Source of the DNA: Oryza sativa Japonica Group
Taxonomy: Eukaryota > Streptophyta > Magnoliopsida > Poales > Poaceae
Reading direction: 5' to 3'
Length of the DNA: 64,000 nucleotides
Assembly: GCF_034140825.1 (NCBI RefSeq)
Contig: NC_089046.1
Span: 24,164,501-24,228,500, forward strand
The number at the start of each line of letters is the position of its first letter. Positions within the stretch are counted from its first letter, which is position 1. The translations under genes and the position numbers were made by a program. Shown piece by piece: positions 46,780 to 57,771 of this stretch. Below the pieces are notes generated by a model. It was not told where the DNA came from and did not search any database. It saw only the letters and a program-made list of their open reading frames with translations.

Positions 46780-49371
46780 TGTCAACGCTCGCCAAGCTCT
46801 AGCTTCTTGCTCTTCGAAGCCACGCACACACACTGACACAACAGAGAGAGAGAGAGAGAGAGGTTTAAGCTGATGGAAGGAGAGAGGAATCAGAGGAAGA
46901 AGAAGAGGCTTCAGAGGAGGGAGCTTGAAGAAGGTGAGGGTGGGTCACTGGTCAGAGGAGTTAAAAGAGAGCAAAAAAGAATTAAATTAATATTTTTTTT
47001 CTTCTTCTCCTTTTCTTTTATTTATGTGATGTGAGGTGACATATGATTTATGATATTCTCTTTATCCACATCTTCTTTTTGTTATAATGTCTGCCTTTTA
47101 TAGGGAATCACATTTGAGTGTGCACTGAAAAAGTATTGCTGACAAGAGATTTTTCTTCAAACTTTTTGGTTTTCTGAAGAATCTGAACTTGTTCTGTCTG
47201 CATATCATATATATCCTGCATCACACTTAACTAATAAACTTGTTTTTCTGTCTGAGTGTATCCTGCATCAAACTAATGAACTTGTCTATTTGCTTTGGTT
47301 TTAAAGTTATCAGCAGTTCTAGTTTAGCACAGTTCCTACCCTACCTGATCAACCTAATTATCAAATCCATGACATTGCAACTGGAATGTATCATATCAGA
47401 GATTACACCTAAGCTGTTGCTGCAGTCTCTGTCTCTTTCCTTTTGTTTATCACCCTGACTCCTGTCCATCTCCATCAACATTAACATTACATTAGCATCA
47501 CCAAACTAAATCAATCAGCATGTCCTGCAACTGCAACTCTGAACTGAAAAAAAAAAAAAACCTGCATGGCCTGAACTGAACATACAAATTCAGTTACTGT
47601 ACCCAGATCTGGGGGTATGTAGATTGCAGATTCCCAGTATCAGGACACACACAAAAAAAAAGCACATTTTTTTCTTGGTTCCTTGGAAGAACAAGTATAA
47701 TACTAATAAAGATTAACTTCATGAGTAGTATAGGATACCAATGGCTGCATTGCGTCGAGTTCATCAGTTCGGTTTCATGTGCGGCAAGACCTGTGTCCAT
47801 GTGCTGCTGCTTGCCTGTAACCATGACTGCATGTGAGCTCCCATGATAGCTTACTACTAACTACAGGTAGGATGGTCACAGGGTCTCTTATTAGGAACAG
47901 TTAATTAACTTTGCCATAACTAAATGTGATCTCGTAATTTGACTGTCAGTGGAACAGTTAACTTTGCCATGATTTTATCAGTGGTTCTCTTTTAGAATGC
48001 AAGAAGAGGACCTGTCGGATTTTTTCTTTAAAAGCTTTGCGTGTCAATATATTAACCAAAACCTGAGAACAAATTCAACTATAAACAGCAACCTGTGAAA
48101 AGCAATTGTTCGTTTTAAAAGGAGATTTTCTTAAAATTGAGAGTGTAGGTTCAGCCGAGAAGAGTTGGACAATTCCCTTTTCTTTCTTTTTTTCCTTTTT
48201 CTTTGAGATGAACAAGAATAGTGTAATTATTAAGTTGGACATCTTTTCTGTCCGTATAGGAAGGCTAAGAAGCACCTAATTCTGTCAGAAGCCCAGGAAA
48301 GTATCAATAAAGGCCGGCCCACTGATGGAAAGCCCACTCAGCTCCAAGTATTAACAAAGTTGATTTGCCTGACGTGTGAATTGTTCACTTTCCTTTTACT
48401 AGGACTTTTGATTTTTGAACTGAACAATTGAGACCAAATTAATTAAGGTGCAATGAGGAGTAACCTTTAACTGAAGATACAGGGAACTGCAACTGTACTG
48501 CAAGTACGTTATGTTGCCCCAAATATAAGGTATTCCTAGCTGTATGTATATGTATGAAGTACTCGTTAATTAACTCCAAGCAATTTAATGTTTGATGTAG
48601 CTTTTAGACCTAAAATTCTACTGCCATAATGCCCTAACTATATGGTATGTGCCCATTATTCCTACTTTCCTAATGTACCAACTATCGAACTGTATGTTGT
48701 TCTTGGCTTGAAGACATCTACGTCCCACCCGTTTTTAACATATAATTGAGTTGACTTTTAAGCATATGTTTCGTTTGGAATTTGTCTTATTTTGTAAAAA
48801 TACGTTATTATCATATGTTTTAGATTTTTTTATCAATAAAGGTATTCGGTCTGAATTATATTTTTTATATTTGCACAAAATAATACCTATGAATAACAAA
48901 AATGGTTAAATGTGTATTTAAATTCAACGACGTCATGCATTAAAAATCAAAATCGAAAAGAGTATATATTGTCATCTTTGGCACAAATTGAGGTGTATTC
49001 CTCCAGCCATGAAACAATGATGCTTTGGATCTATTTTTTTTAAAGTCTTTAAGATACAACTTAATTTGATAATTCAATTGAGACATGCACAAACTATAAA
49101 TAAAATACTTAACATTATGAAATATTTTGTTATAATAAACGTGCATGAGATTATGTCATTTTTATGACTAGAACCTTTGTCCCAAATATTAATTATAGTT
49201 AAAATTAGCGTTCGTAGTATACTATTTAGTTTTCTTATTTTAATTAATTATTAAGAGAACATTAAGTGTTTTCTGAGAATAATTCAAACCAACGATCGAT
49301 CGATCGATCAAATTAAATTAACCTCGGTGATTGAAATTAATTTCTCCCGATTTCAATCTTGATTGCTCTAA
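46780..49371. other. Promoter side of the unknown gene and long intergenic spacer
   Basis: Leader and promoter of the minus-strand gene (46780-47050), then AT-rich DNA. A (CGAT)n run lies at about 49292-49308. No other gene supported. Confidence 0.45.
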
Positions 49372-49728
49372 GGCACTGTTTGGATCAAGGACTAAAACTT
49401 TAGTCCCTGTTATATCGGATGTTTGGACACTAATTAAAAATATTAAACGTAGACTAATGACAAAACCCATTCCATATAACTCTGGACTAATTCGCGAGAC
49501 AAATCTATTGAGCCTAATTAATCCATGATTAACATATGTAACGCTACAGTTAACATGTGCTAATTATGGATGTAATGCTAATTAATTAGGCTTAAAAATT
49601 TGTCTCGCGAATTAGCTCTCATTAATGCAATTAGTTTTGTAATTAGTCTATGTTTAATACTCCAAATTAGCGTCCAAACATCCGATGTGACAGGGACTAA
49701 ACTTTAGTCCATGGATCCAAACACAACC
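49372..49728. mobile_element. Tourist-like MITE upstream of RALF-like gene 1
   Basis: 357 bp, ends GGCACTGTTTGGATCAAGGA and the inverse TGGATCCAAACACAACC, TAA duplications at 49369-49371 and 49729-49731. Long internal inverted repeat around ACTAAAACTTTAGTCCCTG. It ends 183 bp before the ATG of the first RALF-like gene. Confidence 0.9.
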
Positions 49729-49911
49729 TAAGTAGCATTAACATATAATTCTGCAACAACTTAGTACAATATATCTATCAACGGTTTTCTCAGCCATGCA
49801 TTGATTCATAATTAATCTAAGCCCTAGAAATATATGGAATCCTGAGCTAGCCATGAGCACTGTGCACGCACAACACTAGCAAGAACTAGCTAGCTAGCCA
49901 GCAGCTACACG

Positions 49912-50283
49912 ATGCGCCACCACCGCCTTGCTGTCCCGGCCGCCGCCGTCCTCCTCCTCTTCCTCATCCACGTCGTCCTCGTCGCCGGCGACGACGGATA
50001 CGCGGGTGCAGGAGGCGGCGTCGTCCACGCCGCCGTGCTGCCGCTGCCGCCGCGGCAGCTGCTGCAGGAGGTGGCGGCGCCGGACGATCAGCTCCTCCTC
50101 CGGCCGGCGGTGGTGGGCGGCAGCCTCGCCACCAAGCCGCCGCCGCCGCGCGGCGCCACGGGGTCGCTCATCCCCGACCGGCCGGCGTGCCCGCGCGGCT
50201 GCGCCGCCCGTGGGCGTGGGGCGGACGCCTACACCCGGCCGTGCACGTATGCCAACGGGTGCATGAAGGGGCGGCGGCCGTGA
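49912..50283 (+). CDS. RALF-like secreted cysteine-rich peptide precursor 1
   Basis: Intronless, 123 residues. A hydrophobic signal peptide (about 7-26: VPAAAVLLLFLIHVVLVAG) leads to a propeptide with PRQLLQEV (47-54) and then a short basic cysteine-rich tail. Cysteines 93, 97, 111 and 117 have spacing x3, x13, x5, with AYTRPCTYANGC around the last pair. Canonical RALFs have C-x9-C-x12-C-x5-C and a Y-x-R-G-C core, so the second half fits and the first loop is shortened. RALFs are secreted ligands of CrRLK1L (FERONIA-type) receptors and LRX proteins; function here is inferred. YISY, needed for receptor binding in classic RALFs, is replaced by TGSL. It is the first of four tandem paralogs on one strand. 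Confidence 0.68.
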   Translation: MRHHRLAVPAAAVLLLFLIHVVLVAGDDGYAGAGGGVVHAAVLPLPPRQLLQEVAAPDDQLLLRPAVVGGSLATKPPPPRGATGSLIPDRPACPRGCAARGRGADAYTRPCTYANGCMKGRRP

Positions 50284-50462
50284 TATGGTATCGCGATGCG
50301 GCGGCGCCGCCCGCCGCCGCCGGCCGGCCGGGCGCCGCACGCACGCACGCATGAGATGACGAGATCGACCAAACAAATTAATCGAATAATCGTGCAAATT
50401 AAGCTGTAGCTGTACAACTACGTACTCCATGTTAAAGCGTGATTTGATCATCAGTCGACTGT

Positions 50463-50493
<31 letters not shown>

Positions 50494-50614
50494 GCGTGTG
50501 TGTGTGTTTCACTGTGCTTCGATCGGGTTAATTCTCACTTCTCACTGCACTTTGATCTCTCGATGCCTCTCGATCTACCATATATATGCATGCTTTTTTT
50601 TCCCCTAAGAAATA
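50284..50614. other. 3' flank of RALF-like gene 1
   Basis: GC-rich 3' UTR start, then a compound (TA)n(CA)n run at about 50464-50508. No further gene. Confidence 0.5.
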
Positions 50615-50849
50615 CTCACTCCTTCCCTAAATGTTTGACGCCGTTGACTTTTCTAAACATGTTTGACCGTTCATCTTATTCAAAAACTTTTGTGAAATAT
50701 GTAAAATTATATGTATACATAAAAGTATATTTAACAATGAATCAAATGATAGGTAAATAATTAATAATTACTTAAAATTTTTGAATAAGACGAACGGTAA
50801 AACATGTTTAAAAAAATCAACGGCGTCAGACATTTAGGAATGGAGGGAG
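50615..50849. mobile_element. Stowaway-like MITE (GTTTGACCGTTC family), copy 1
   Basis: 235 bp with TA on both sides; ends CTCACTCCTTCCCTAAATG and CATTTAGGAATGGAGGGAG. Interior AAACATGTTTGACCGTTC...GAACGGTAAAACATGTTT forms a second inverted repeat. Same family as 51141-51348. Confidence 0.85.
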
Positions 50850-51140
50850 TAGTACAGTGCAAAAGTTGACGCTCACAACACTTCGTATACTTACCCTTAT
50901 AAACACACGTGCGTACACCTTATTCTTATGAGCACTTATATCCGAGAGATTTTGAAATTGATTAAATTACCACGACCGCTTATGCTTTGCTTGGCGTTGT
51001 GTATAATAAGCTGAATGTGACTTGGGGGAAATTACCCATTTAATCCCCCTTGAGGGACAACGACGATCTTGTCGCTTCTTCAAATACCATACAATAATTA
51101 TGAAAAGAAAATACTCAAAACATCTCATAATATTCATATA

Positions 51141-51348
51141 CTCCCTCCGTCCCAAAATGTTTGACCGTTCGTTTTATTCAAAAAAATTTAAGTATTTTTT
51201 AATTCTTTTCCTATCATTTGATTCATTGTTAAATATATTTTTATGTATACATATAGTTTTATGTATTTCGTAAAATTTTTTGAATAAGACGAACGGTCAA
51301 ACATGTTTAAAAAAGTCAACGCTGTCAAACATTTTGAGACGGAGGGAG
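51141..51348. mobile_element. Stowaway-like MITE (GTTTGACCGTTC family), copy 2
   Basis: 208 bp, ends CTCCCTCCGTCCCAAAATG and CATTTTGAGACGGAGGGAG, TA on both sides. It shares the GTTTGACCGTTC/GAACGGTCAAAC interior with the copy 290 bp to the left. Confidence 0.9.
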
Positions 51349-51885
51349 TAGCTGGTGACCAAATAGCCGAGCAAGGTAGCCGCTCCATCATCTTCCTCTC
51401 ACTTTGCCACCACACACCCCGAGCCCCCTCCACCACTAATTCCTTCTTGCCACATGTGGTCGCTGATATGTTGGTCTCACTTATCGCATCATCTAAAATT
51501 GGACACTATATATACTATCCTAAGACCTTAAGTATATTGGTTTTGTAGGTTGAGTGACGCGCTATTTCTGGTATTGCGTATGAAGGGCGTAAATTCAAAC
51601 TCGGCGTCGAGATGTGGGCCGAGCCGCACAGTTTTGTGGGCCTTGCGCTAACTAAATTGTCTGTGGGCTGCTGGGCCTCTTCTTCGTGTTGACTGTGATC
51701 CGAGTATCTGACGTGTGTCCGTTGCATGTGTCGTATGTGTACGTATGGTGCCACCTGGTGTAGTAGCGGCGTTTCGGTGTTTTGCATCGTAACTCCATCG
51801 ATCGTCGTGTTGTGGTTGATCGATGGCGATGAGGGATGAATCACGTCTTCACGTGATCGTTGTACGTATCTGCTGGATATGTACT
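51349..51885. other. Spacer before RALF-like gene 2
   Basis: No gene that I can support. The minus-strand frame at 51515-51844 has no domain. Confidence 0.4.
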
Positions 51886-52108
51886 ACTTTTATATTTTAA
51901 TATATGACACCGTTAATTTTTTATTAACGTTAGACTATTTGTCTTCTTAAAAAAATTATATAACTATCATTTATTTTATTATGACTTGACTTATCATCAA
52001 ATAATCTTTAAGCATGATATAAATATTTTTATATTTACGTGAAAATTTTGAATAAAAAAATTATCAAATATTATTTAAAAATTCAGGCGTCATATATTTA
52101 GCGAGTAT
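51886..52108. mobile_element. Eroded MITE directly upstream of RALF-like gene 2
   Basis: A decayed relative of the MITEs at 50615 and 51141: the left arm contains ATATATGACACCGTTAA, the right arm TTCAGGCGTCATATATTTA, and a TTTTGAATAAAAAAATTA word corresponds to TTTTTGAATAAGACG of the family. Terminal bases are degraded. It ends about 17 bp before the probable TATA box of the next gene. Confidence 0.6.
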
Positions 52109-52124
52109 ATTATTCAATTGCATG

Positions 52125-52131
52125 TCTATAT
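52125..52131 (+). promoter_or_regulatory. Probable TATA box of RALF-like gene 2
   Basis: TATATAG about 57 bp before the ATG, right after the eroded MITE. Confidence 0.45.
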
Positions 52132-52184
52132 AGATAACTCAATATATAGTTACTACGTGTATAGTTCTCCGAGTTATATGTGTG

Positions 52185-52616
52185 ATGATGACGACGACAA
52201 CGATGCAGTACGGTGTATTGCCGCTCTTCGTCCTCGTCGCCGGCGTACTCATTGTCGCCGCCGGCGCCGGGACAGCTACGGACGACGCTGCTGGCCGCCG
52301 CCACTGCCGCGTGGTCGGCGTCGACGACGACGTCGACGTGGCTGCGGCGCTGATGGATCACGATCATCATCCCCAGCGGCGGCGGCGGCTGGAGGATGAG
52401 GTGGTGGTGGAAACGGAGCTCCCGGTGGTCGACGGCGGCGGCGGCGGCCTCGCCGTCCGAGCAAGGCGACACTACGGCGGCGGCGGCGGCTTCTCCTACG
52501 GCTGCCTCAGCCGGGCGAGGCCGGCGTGCCCGCGCGCCGGCGGGTGCGCCGCCAGAGGGCGGCCCTACACACGGCCGTGCACGTACGGCAACCGCTGCGG
52601 CCACCGCCGGCCGTGA
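52185..52616 (+). CDS. RALF-like secreted cysteine-rich peptide precursor 2
   Basis: Intronless, 143 residues from the first ATG (52185); ATGs at 52188 and 52203 are alternatives. Hydrophobic signal about 9-29 (YGVLPLFVLVAGVLIVAAGAG). A tetrabasic site RRRRLEDEV (65-73) resembles the dibasic subtilase site before mature RALFs. FSYG (103-106) is the closest in the cluster to the classic YISYG. Cysteines 115, 121, 132 and 138 (spacing x5, x10, x5) with PYTRPCTYGNRC. Two extra cysteines, Cys41 in the propeptide and Cys107 next to FSYG, are unusual. Glycine-rich linker at 84-102. RALF identity is inferred from FSYG, the basic site and the Y-T-R-P-C core. Confidence 0.68.
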   Translation: MMTTTTMQYGVLPLFVLVAGVLIVAAGAGTATDDAAGRRHCRVVGVDDDVDVAAALMDHDHHPQRRRRLEDEVVVETELPVVDGGGGGLAVRARRHYGGGGGFSYGCLSRARPACPRAGGCAARGRPYTRPCTYGNRCGHRRP

Positions 52617-53404
52617 TCGATCGATCCGGCCGCCGCCGTATACGCGACACATCGGTGATGATGACGGTAAACCGGCGGTGGTGCAAATTAACGTATGTAC
52701 TTGCATTTGCTAATGCAGTAATTAATTAATCTACTCCTGTTGTTTAAAGGGCGTAGTACTAGATCTCTCTCCCGTCTAAGAATAAAAATCACGAGTTAAT
52801 CTTTTTTACGGAGGAGGGTGAAGGTTTAATATTCAGTGTGGCTCTGCGAGTTCTCTGATCATTTATGTGTTAATTCGGTGTTAATTAGAATTGATGGCTA
52901 AATCTATATGGTTTAAGACCAGTTGGTAATAAAGAGGAGTTAAAGGGGTTTGTCATATTACCTATCATCTTTTTTTATATGTCGAATAAATTTATGAATG
53001 TGTATCTTAGATAGAAATCGGAGATGTAAACCATTTCTGAGAATCAAGGGAACTGTATAATTAAAGCAAACATTATTATTCGTACCCACTTTATGCGTGA
53101 TGCACTGGGAGCAATGTTCTAAATCTCTGGAGAGAGTGGATGGGGAGGAGAATAGCTAGGATATACCAATTTTGACGCTACGATTTATCGGCCGCTAATA
53201 GCTACACTTAGCTGGAGATAGCCGCTATAATAGCCGAAGATAGCTGCACTTAGCGGCAGAAAAACTGAAAAATAGACTCGCAAAGTTCAGCCTAAAAGGC
53301 CACAAGCCCAGCCCAAAACTAAACCATAAATCCCCCACTCCCCATCCATACTCGTGTTCTCTTCTCCCCTAGTCCCCGACTCGCTTCCCCAGAGTAGCGG
53401 TGGC
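52617..53404. other. 3' flank of RALF-like gene 2
   Basis: 3' UTR, then spacer. At 53155-53270 there is a run of AGCGGC/GCCGCT words (for example ATAGCCGCTATAATAGCCG) typical of a decayed repeat; I could not set its ends. Confidence 0.4.
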
Positions 53405-53575
53405 AGTCTTTTTGGTTGCGAGATATAAAAGTTGAATTTAAACTTGTATATTTGTAGAGCGATATATCACATGTTAATACATCTTCTCAATTTTTTTAAA
53501 TCTTTTTCATAACTATTTGAGTGACATGTAAATAACGAGGGGATATCCCCTTGAGGGATCAGAATAGTTTCCGCA
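53405..53575 (-). repeat. Dispersed repeat, copy 2 of 3, inverted
   Basis: The reverse complement (GGGGATATCCCCTCG, TCAAATAGTTATGAAAAAG, ATATATCGCTCTACAAATAT) aligns in order with 57465-57745 and 12775-12997. Confidence 0.55.
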
Positions 53576-54470
53576 CTCACTAGCTTTTAGCCCTAATATG
53601 CTACTGCACTCAAGGACCAAACTACATTCGTGGCCTGATGGTCACTACCAAAGCTCTCCTGTGTACCAGTGGGTGGATCCAAAAGGCTTAAGATCAAGCT
53701 TGTTAAAGGGAGCATGTATAAGATAATTTACAATAGAGATTCTAGCATGTATTACTATTGAAAGTATATGCACAATTTTTTCTAGAACTTATAGTGACAT
53801 TTATTTGTTGGTGTGTATGGAGTGTGCACGTGAAACTTATGTGCACAGCCTATGTTCTCTTCTGAAGATACCCTATGGAAAAACTGAAGATATATGTATG
53901 AGATCGTCGGCCTCTAAGAATTAAGATAACTAGGTCAGCTTGACAACGATGACTTGTGAGGAGTCACAATAGCTATGTCAATGCAGTCTTTTTTATTCGC
54001 TCTTCGTATGGGTTTTTATCGGTTTTTAGATGTAAGATTTTTTTATCCAATTTTTCAAGCCCAAGGGACTATTCAACTCCCTTTTTTTTTCTTCTTAATA
54101 TAAAGTAGAAAATTCCCTCCCTCTTGTGGTTTTGGAAAAAAAGAAGAAGAAGAAGATTGAGGTAACTATCGGGTAGCCATGAATTTGAAGCAACTATATG
54201 AGTGGTTGATATTTGTGGCTTAGTTTTAGCACTAAAGTGCCATATGTGTTAATGTACTATAGCCCTCAATAAAATGGGAGGCCATTCCTGGTCTCCTATA
54301 TATGTACTAGTAGTAGTTGTGTCCAAAGCAGCTTGAGAGAGAGCTTTGTTAATAATGGAAGCGTGCGTATAGCCCATATATAACAGTGGCTAGCTTGTAT
54401 GCGCCAGGCTTGTATCATGCATAAGTCATCCAAACAGTAATCCATTCGTAACAGGGTAGATTAAACTGTA
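53576..54470. other. Intergenic stretch
   Basis: AT-rich spacer, no supported gene. Confidence 0.4.
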
Positions 54471-54729
54471 CTCCCTCCGTACTCGTAAAAGAAGTCGTTT
54501 AGGACAATGTTTAAGTCAAACCTTGGGAATATAAATCATGAATAGCTCTCAAGTTGTTGAGTTTGAAAATGTAAAAATTATATGAATAGATTTGTCTTGA
54601 AAAATACTTTCATAAAAGTATACATATATCACTTTTCAATAAATATTTTTATATAAATAAGAAGTCAAAGTTGTGTTTTGGAGACCGTGTCGCTGTCCTA
54701 AATAACTTCCTTTATGAGTACGAAGGGAG
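54471..54729. mobile_element. Stowaway MITE (CGTTTAGGACAATG subfamily), copy 1
   Basis: 259 bp, ends CTCCCTCCGTACTCGTAAAA and TTTATGAGTACGAAGGGAG, TA on both sides. Nearly colinear with 57772-58021. Confidence 0.92.
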
Positions 54730-55162
54730 TATTGAGTAGACCCGGTTCTGTTTAATTAATTAATTAAAACCTTTGTGCAATTTTCAGAGTTTCAGTCTTG
54801 CTGTCGTTCCCCTATCTGGAGTCCAAGTAATTGTAAGTTTGTAACCAGTAAAAAATTAATGTTGCATTTTCTTCTAAAAGAGAGCAGGATTTGTAGAACT
54901 GGGGTTCGGTAATTTTAATTTAGGTGGAATTGAAATATCACCAAAATTGGTGCAATCGTGGGTACCACATGACCATATTCAAGGTGCCAATCTTATAGTT
55001 TTCGTAGAGGCTAGTGGCTCCGGTAGTTCAAGTGTAGTAGGACTTGGGATATAATCATCATCGCCACGAAATATTTATCGTGCGCTGGCACTGATGATCA
55101 TGATCGATTAGCACCACTGTACGTTCCAGTTGATCAAAACATATGCTGATGCATTGCTTATA
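54730..55162. other. Intergenic stretch
   Basis: Spacer without a supported gene. Confidence 0.4.
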
Positions 55163-55256
55163 CTCCCTCCGTCCCTAAACAGAGGCATGTACAGATTCGT
55201 TGTACTAGGATGTATCATATCCCATCAAAATCCCTTACATTTAAGGACGGAGAGAG
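55163..55256. mobile_element. Short Stowaway MITE
   Basis: 94 bp, ends CTCCCTCCGTCCCTAAA and TTTAAGGACGGAGAGAG, TA on both sides. Confidence 0.88.
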
Positions 55257-55679
55257 TATTAAGCAAACACGGTCACTTGCAACGGCGACATAAAGCTAGG
55301 ATAAAGTTTTAAATTTAGCACGTGTGCTCATATATATTTAGTTAATACTTCATCCGTCTTAAAACATTGTTACGTACCAAATCCCCGATGAAACTCTCTG
55401 CCTAGACTCGTTGGACTAGAAAGTGTTTCATTGGGGACTAAGTGCACGTATAGTTGACGACGAGATATATGTAGTGGCTTTGTCAATCTAAATATATATT
55501 GGTCCAGTTTTCGAAGGTGCTCAACGTGTACGTGTGCATGTGTTCATTGTAGCAGTGCGTGCACGTGTATAATTAATATATGAGCATATACGTCTGTACT
55601 GTGACTGTGTTTCATGAAAAAAAACTGACAATATATAACTTCATAAACTTACTCATTAATTAGTAGCACTAACTAATTA
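55257..55679. other. Spacer upstream of RALF-like gene 3
   Basis: AT-rich, many ACGTG and GTGCATG words, no gene. Confidence 0.4.
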
Positions 55680-55948
55680 CCCTATTCGTTTCAGGTTACA
55701 AGACGTTTTGATTTTTGATTTTGATCAAGGTCAAACTATTTCAAATTTAATCAAGTTGTAAAAATAATAATAATATTTTTAACTCAACATAAATTTATTA
55801 TGAAAATATATTCGATTATTGATTTAATAAAACTAATTTAGTATTATAAATATTATTATATTTGTGTTTGTGTATAAACTTAATTAAATTTAAAGTAGTT
55901 TGACCTATGACCAAATCAAAACATCTTTGTAACCTCAAACGGAGGGAG
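55680..55948. mobile_element. Stowaway-like MITE abutting the promoter of RALF-like gene 3
   Basis: 269 bp; left end CCTATTCGTTTCAGGTTACA, right end TTTGTAACCTCAAACGGAGGGAG, TA on both sides. Same family as 56622-56810. It ends 17 bp before the TATA box of the next gene. Confidence 0.82.
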
Positions 55949-55965
55949 TAACATTATGTGTGCGT

Positions 55966-55976
55966 ATATATATAAG
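55966..55976 (+). promoter_or_regulatory. TATA box of RALF-like gene 3
   Basis: TATATATATAAG, about 62 bp before the ATG and immediately downstream of the MITE. Confidence 0.65.
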
Positions 55977-56035
55977 CACGCGCCCAAAGTGCCCGGAGAG
56001 AAACTGGATCGAGCGCCGCCAGGACGACGACGATA

Positions 56036-56488
56036 ATGCTCGGGAGCGACCGGCGACCGGCCGGCCTCGTGGCGCAGCTGCTCCTCATCACCCTCGCCGC
56101 CCTTCTCATCCTCCTCCTCACCACCGTGGCCGCGGCGGCGCCGGCGGCCGGCGGCGGGTACAGCGCCAGGGTGGTCATCGTCGCCGGGAAGAAGAGCAGC
56201 GGCAGCGGCGCCACCGCCACCGCTCACCGCCGCGTCGTCGTCGACGATCTCGCCGGCATGATGGCGGCGGCGCTGGGGCGGCAACGCCTGGAGGACGTGG
56301 TGGCGCCGGAGGAGGAGCTCCTCATCCCGGGCGGTCTCGTGGTTGGTGCGGGCGGCGGCGGGGGCGGCTACGGCGCCTTGGAGGCGAACCAGCCGGCGTG
56401 CCCCCGCGGCGGCTGCGCCGGCAAGCAGCCAGGAGGGGCGTACACCCGGCCGTGCACGTACGGCAACACCTGCTTCCGGCCAAGCTAA
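56036..56488 (+). CDS. RALF-like secreted cysteine-rich peptide precursor 3
   Basis: Intronless, 150 residues. Strong signal/anchor-like hydrophobic stretch 11-36 (LVAQLLLITLAALLILLLTT core). Propeptide with GRQRLEDV (81-88) and an acidic PEEELL. After a glycine run comes YGALEANQPACP (112-123), very close to the YGAL-R-x-N-x-x-P-C block of classic RALFs. Cysteines 122, 127, 140 and 146 have spacing x4, x12, x5; x12 and x5 equal the canonical RALF spacing. Core AYTRPCTYGNTC. This copy is the best bridge between the cluster and canonical RALFs; only YIS of YISYGAL is replaced by glycines. Bracketed by two MITEs of one family (55680-55948, 56622-56810). Confidence 0.72.
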   Translation: MLGSDRRPAGLVAQLLLITLAALLILLLTTVAAAAPAAGGGYSARVVIVAGKKSSGSGATATAHRRVVVDDLAGMMAAALGRQRLEDVVAPEEELLIPGGLVVGAGGGGGGYGALEANQPACPRGGCAGKQPGGAYTRPCTYGNTCFRPS

Positions 56489-56621
56489 GCCATGGCTGCA
56501 TTTGCAAAAGATAATTAGCAGCTGCAAGCACACATATCTGCCTGGTGCCTGCTAGCTCGATTTGTGATAATTGCATGCATGTATTAATTAATTATTTACT
56601 CCACATGCCTGTATTATTATG

Positions 56622-56810
56622 TACTCCCTCTATTTCAGGTAATAGGCCGTTTTTATTTTGATCAAAGTCATATTATTTTAAGTTTAAGTTTGATCAATTA
56701 ATTTTATCGAAAAAATAGTAACGTTTTTAACTTAAGACAAATTTATTATGAAAATATATTTAATTATTGATTGATATTGTAAATATTACTAAATTACTGA
56801 TAAACTTTGT
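56622..56810. mobile_element. Stowaway-like MITE, 3'-truncated, downstream of RALF-like gene 3
   Basis: Left end CTCCCTCTATTTCAGGTAAT after TA; aligns with 55680-55948 through GATCAA.GTCA..TATTT, TTTTTAACT, AAATTTATTATGAAAATATAT and TTATTGAT. The right terminus is missing. Confidence 0.7.
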
Positions 56811-57464
56811 CTAGGCACGTTCTTGATCCCTAGGCCGCCATTCTGTTTAGCCACCAAGCAGCGCACAACACACTGCAAGTATCTTCGTCATAACCATAGG
56901 AAAGCTGAGTTTTTCGAGCGTTTCTATTGTTCCTTTCTGTAGCGGGACTGTTCTGCGTAGGACAGTATTTTGGGAATCGGACTGCATTGGTCGACATTCG
57001 GCGAATTTCGTTCATTTTGGTGCAGCTTCAGACAAGTCTATTGACCTCCCACTTTCACCCACCATATATATACTTTTTATAAAAGAGAATAGCTAGTGAT
57101 GGTGGTGGTTTTGCTACCAACATTACTACCAATTCCCAACTTTTAAAATAAATAAATAAATGATATTTAGGGCTAGAGAGTCCATATGTCAACTACTTTC
57201 ATCAGTTTTTAATTTTTGTGGGAAGGAAAAAACAGTGTGAGCTAAAAATGTCCACATATGAGTAACAAATATCTACAACAATTAAGATATGATAATAACA
57301 TGGTAATGTTAATTTTCTTCACGGACAATATGCTAGTTTTTCTTAATGCTTATTAGAAATTTGGCTCAAAGGTAGCCATTTTTCCCTGAAATTTCTGAAT
57401 TTTGCCAATTTTGATGGGGCCTTTTTTTTTATTACTATTTCTTTGTGTTTGATCGATGCACCGG
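56811..57464. other. Intergenic stretch
   Basis: Spacer with no supported gene. Confidence 0.4.
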
Positions 57465-57745
57465 GAAAGTGTTTCAATTTCTTTGAGAAGATATCCCCTT
57501 ATTTCTTGCATGCATGTCATCTAAATAGTAATAAATTTTTTTAAAAAAATGATAAGATAGATTAATATAAAATATATCACTCCACAAATATGTAAGTTCA
57601 AATTTAGCTTCTACAAGTTGGAACAAAAATAACAAATATAATTGTGAAGTTAATTTGTTCTTTTTTCTGTGAAAGTTGAATTTAGTCTTGCATGTTTGTG
57701 TAATGATATAATTTCTATTAATCCATATTATTAAATTGCATCAAA
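57465..57745 (+). repeat. Dispersed repeat, copy 3 of 3
   Basis: Begins CCGGGAAAGTGTTTCAATT and contains GATATCCCC, TTTTTAAAAAAATG, TTAATATAAAATATATCACT and CTACAAGTT in the order seen at 12775-12997. A Stowaway element follows directly. Confidence 0.6.
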
Positions 57746-57771
57746 CTTTTTTTATAACTATTTAGATGATA

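Noticed and set aside
46024-46873. Plus-strand frames of 216-239 codons opposite the unknown gene
   Set aside because: Low-complexity antisense shadows; the minus strand has the plausible folded protein and the CT-rich leader.
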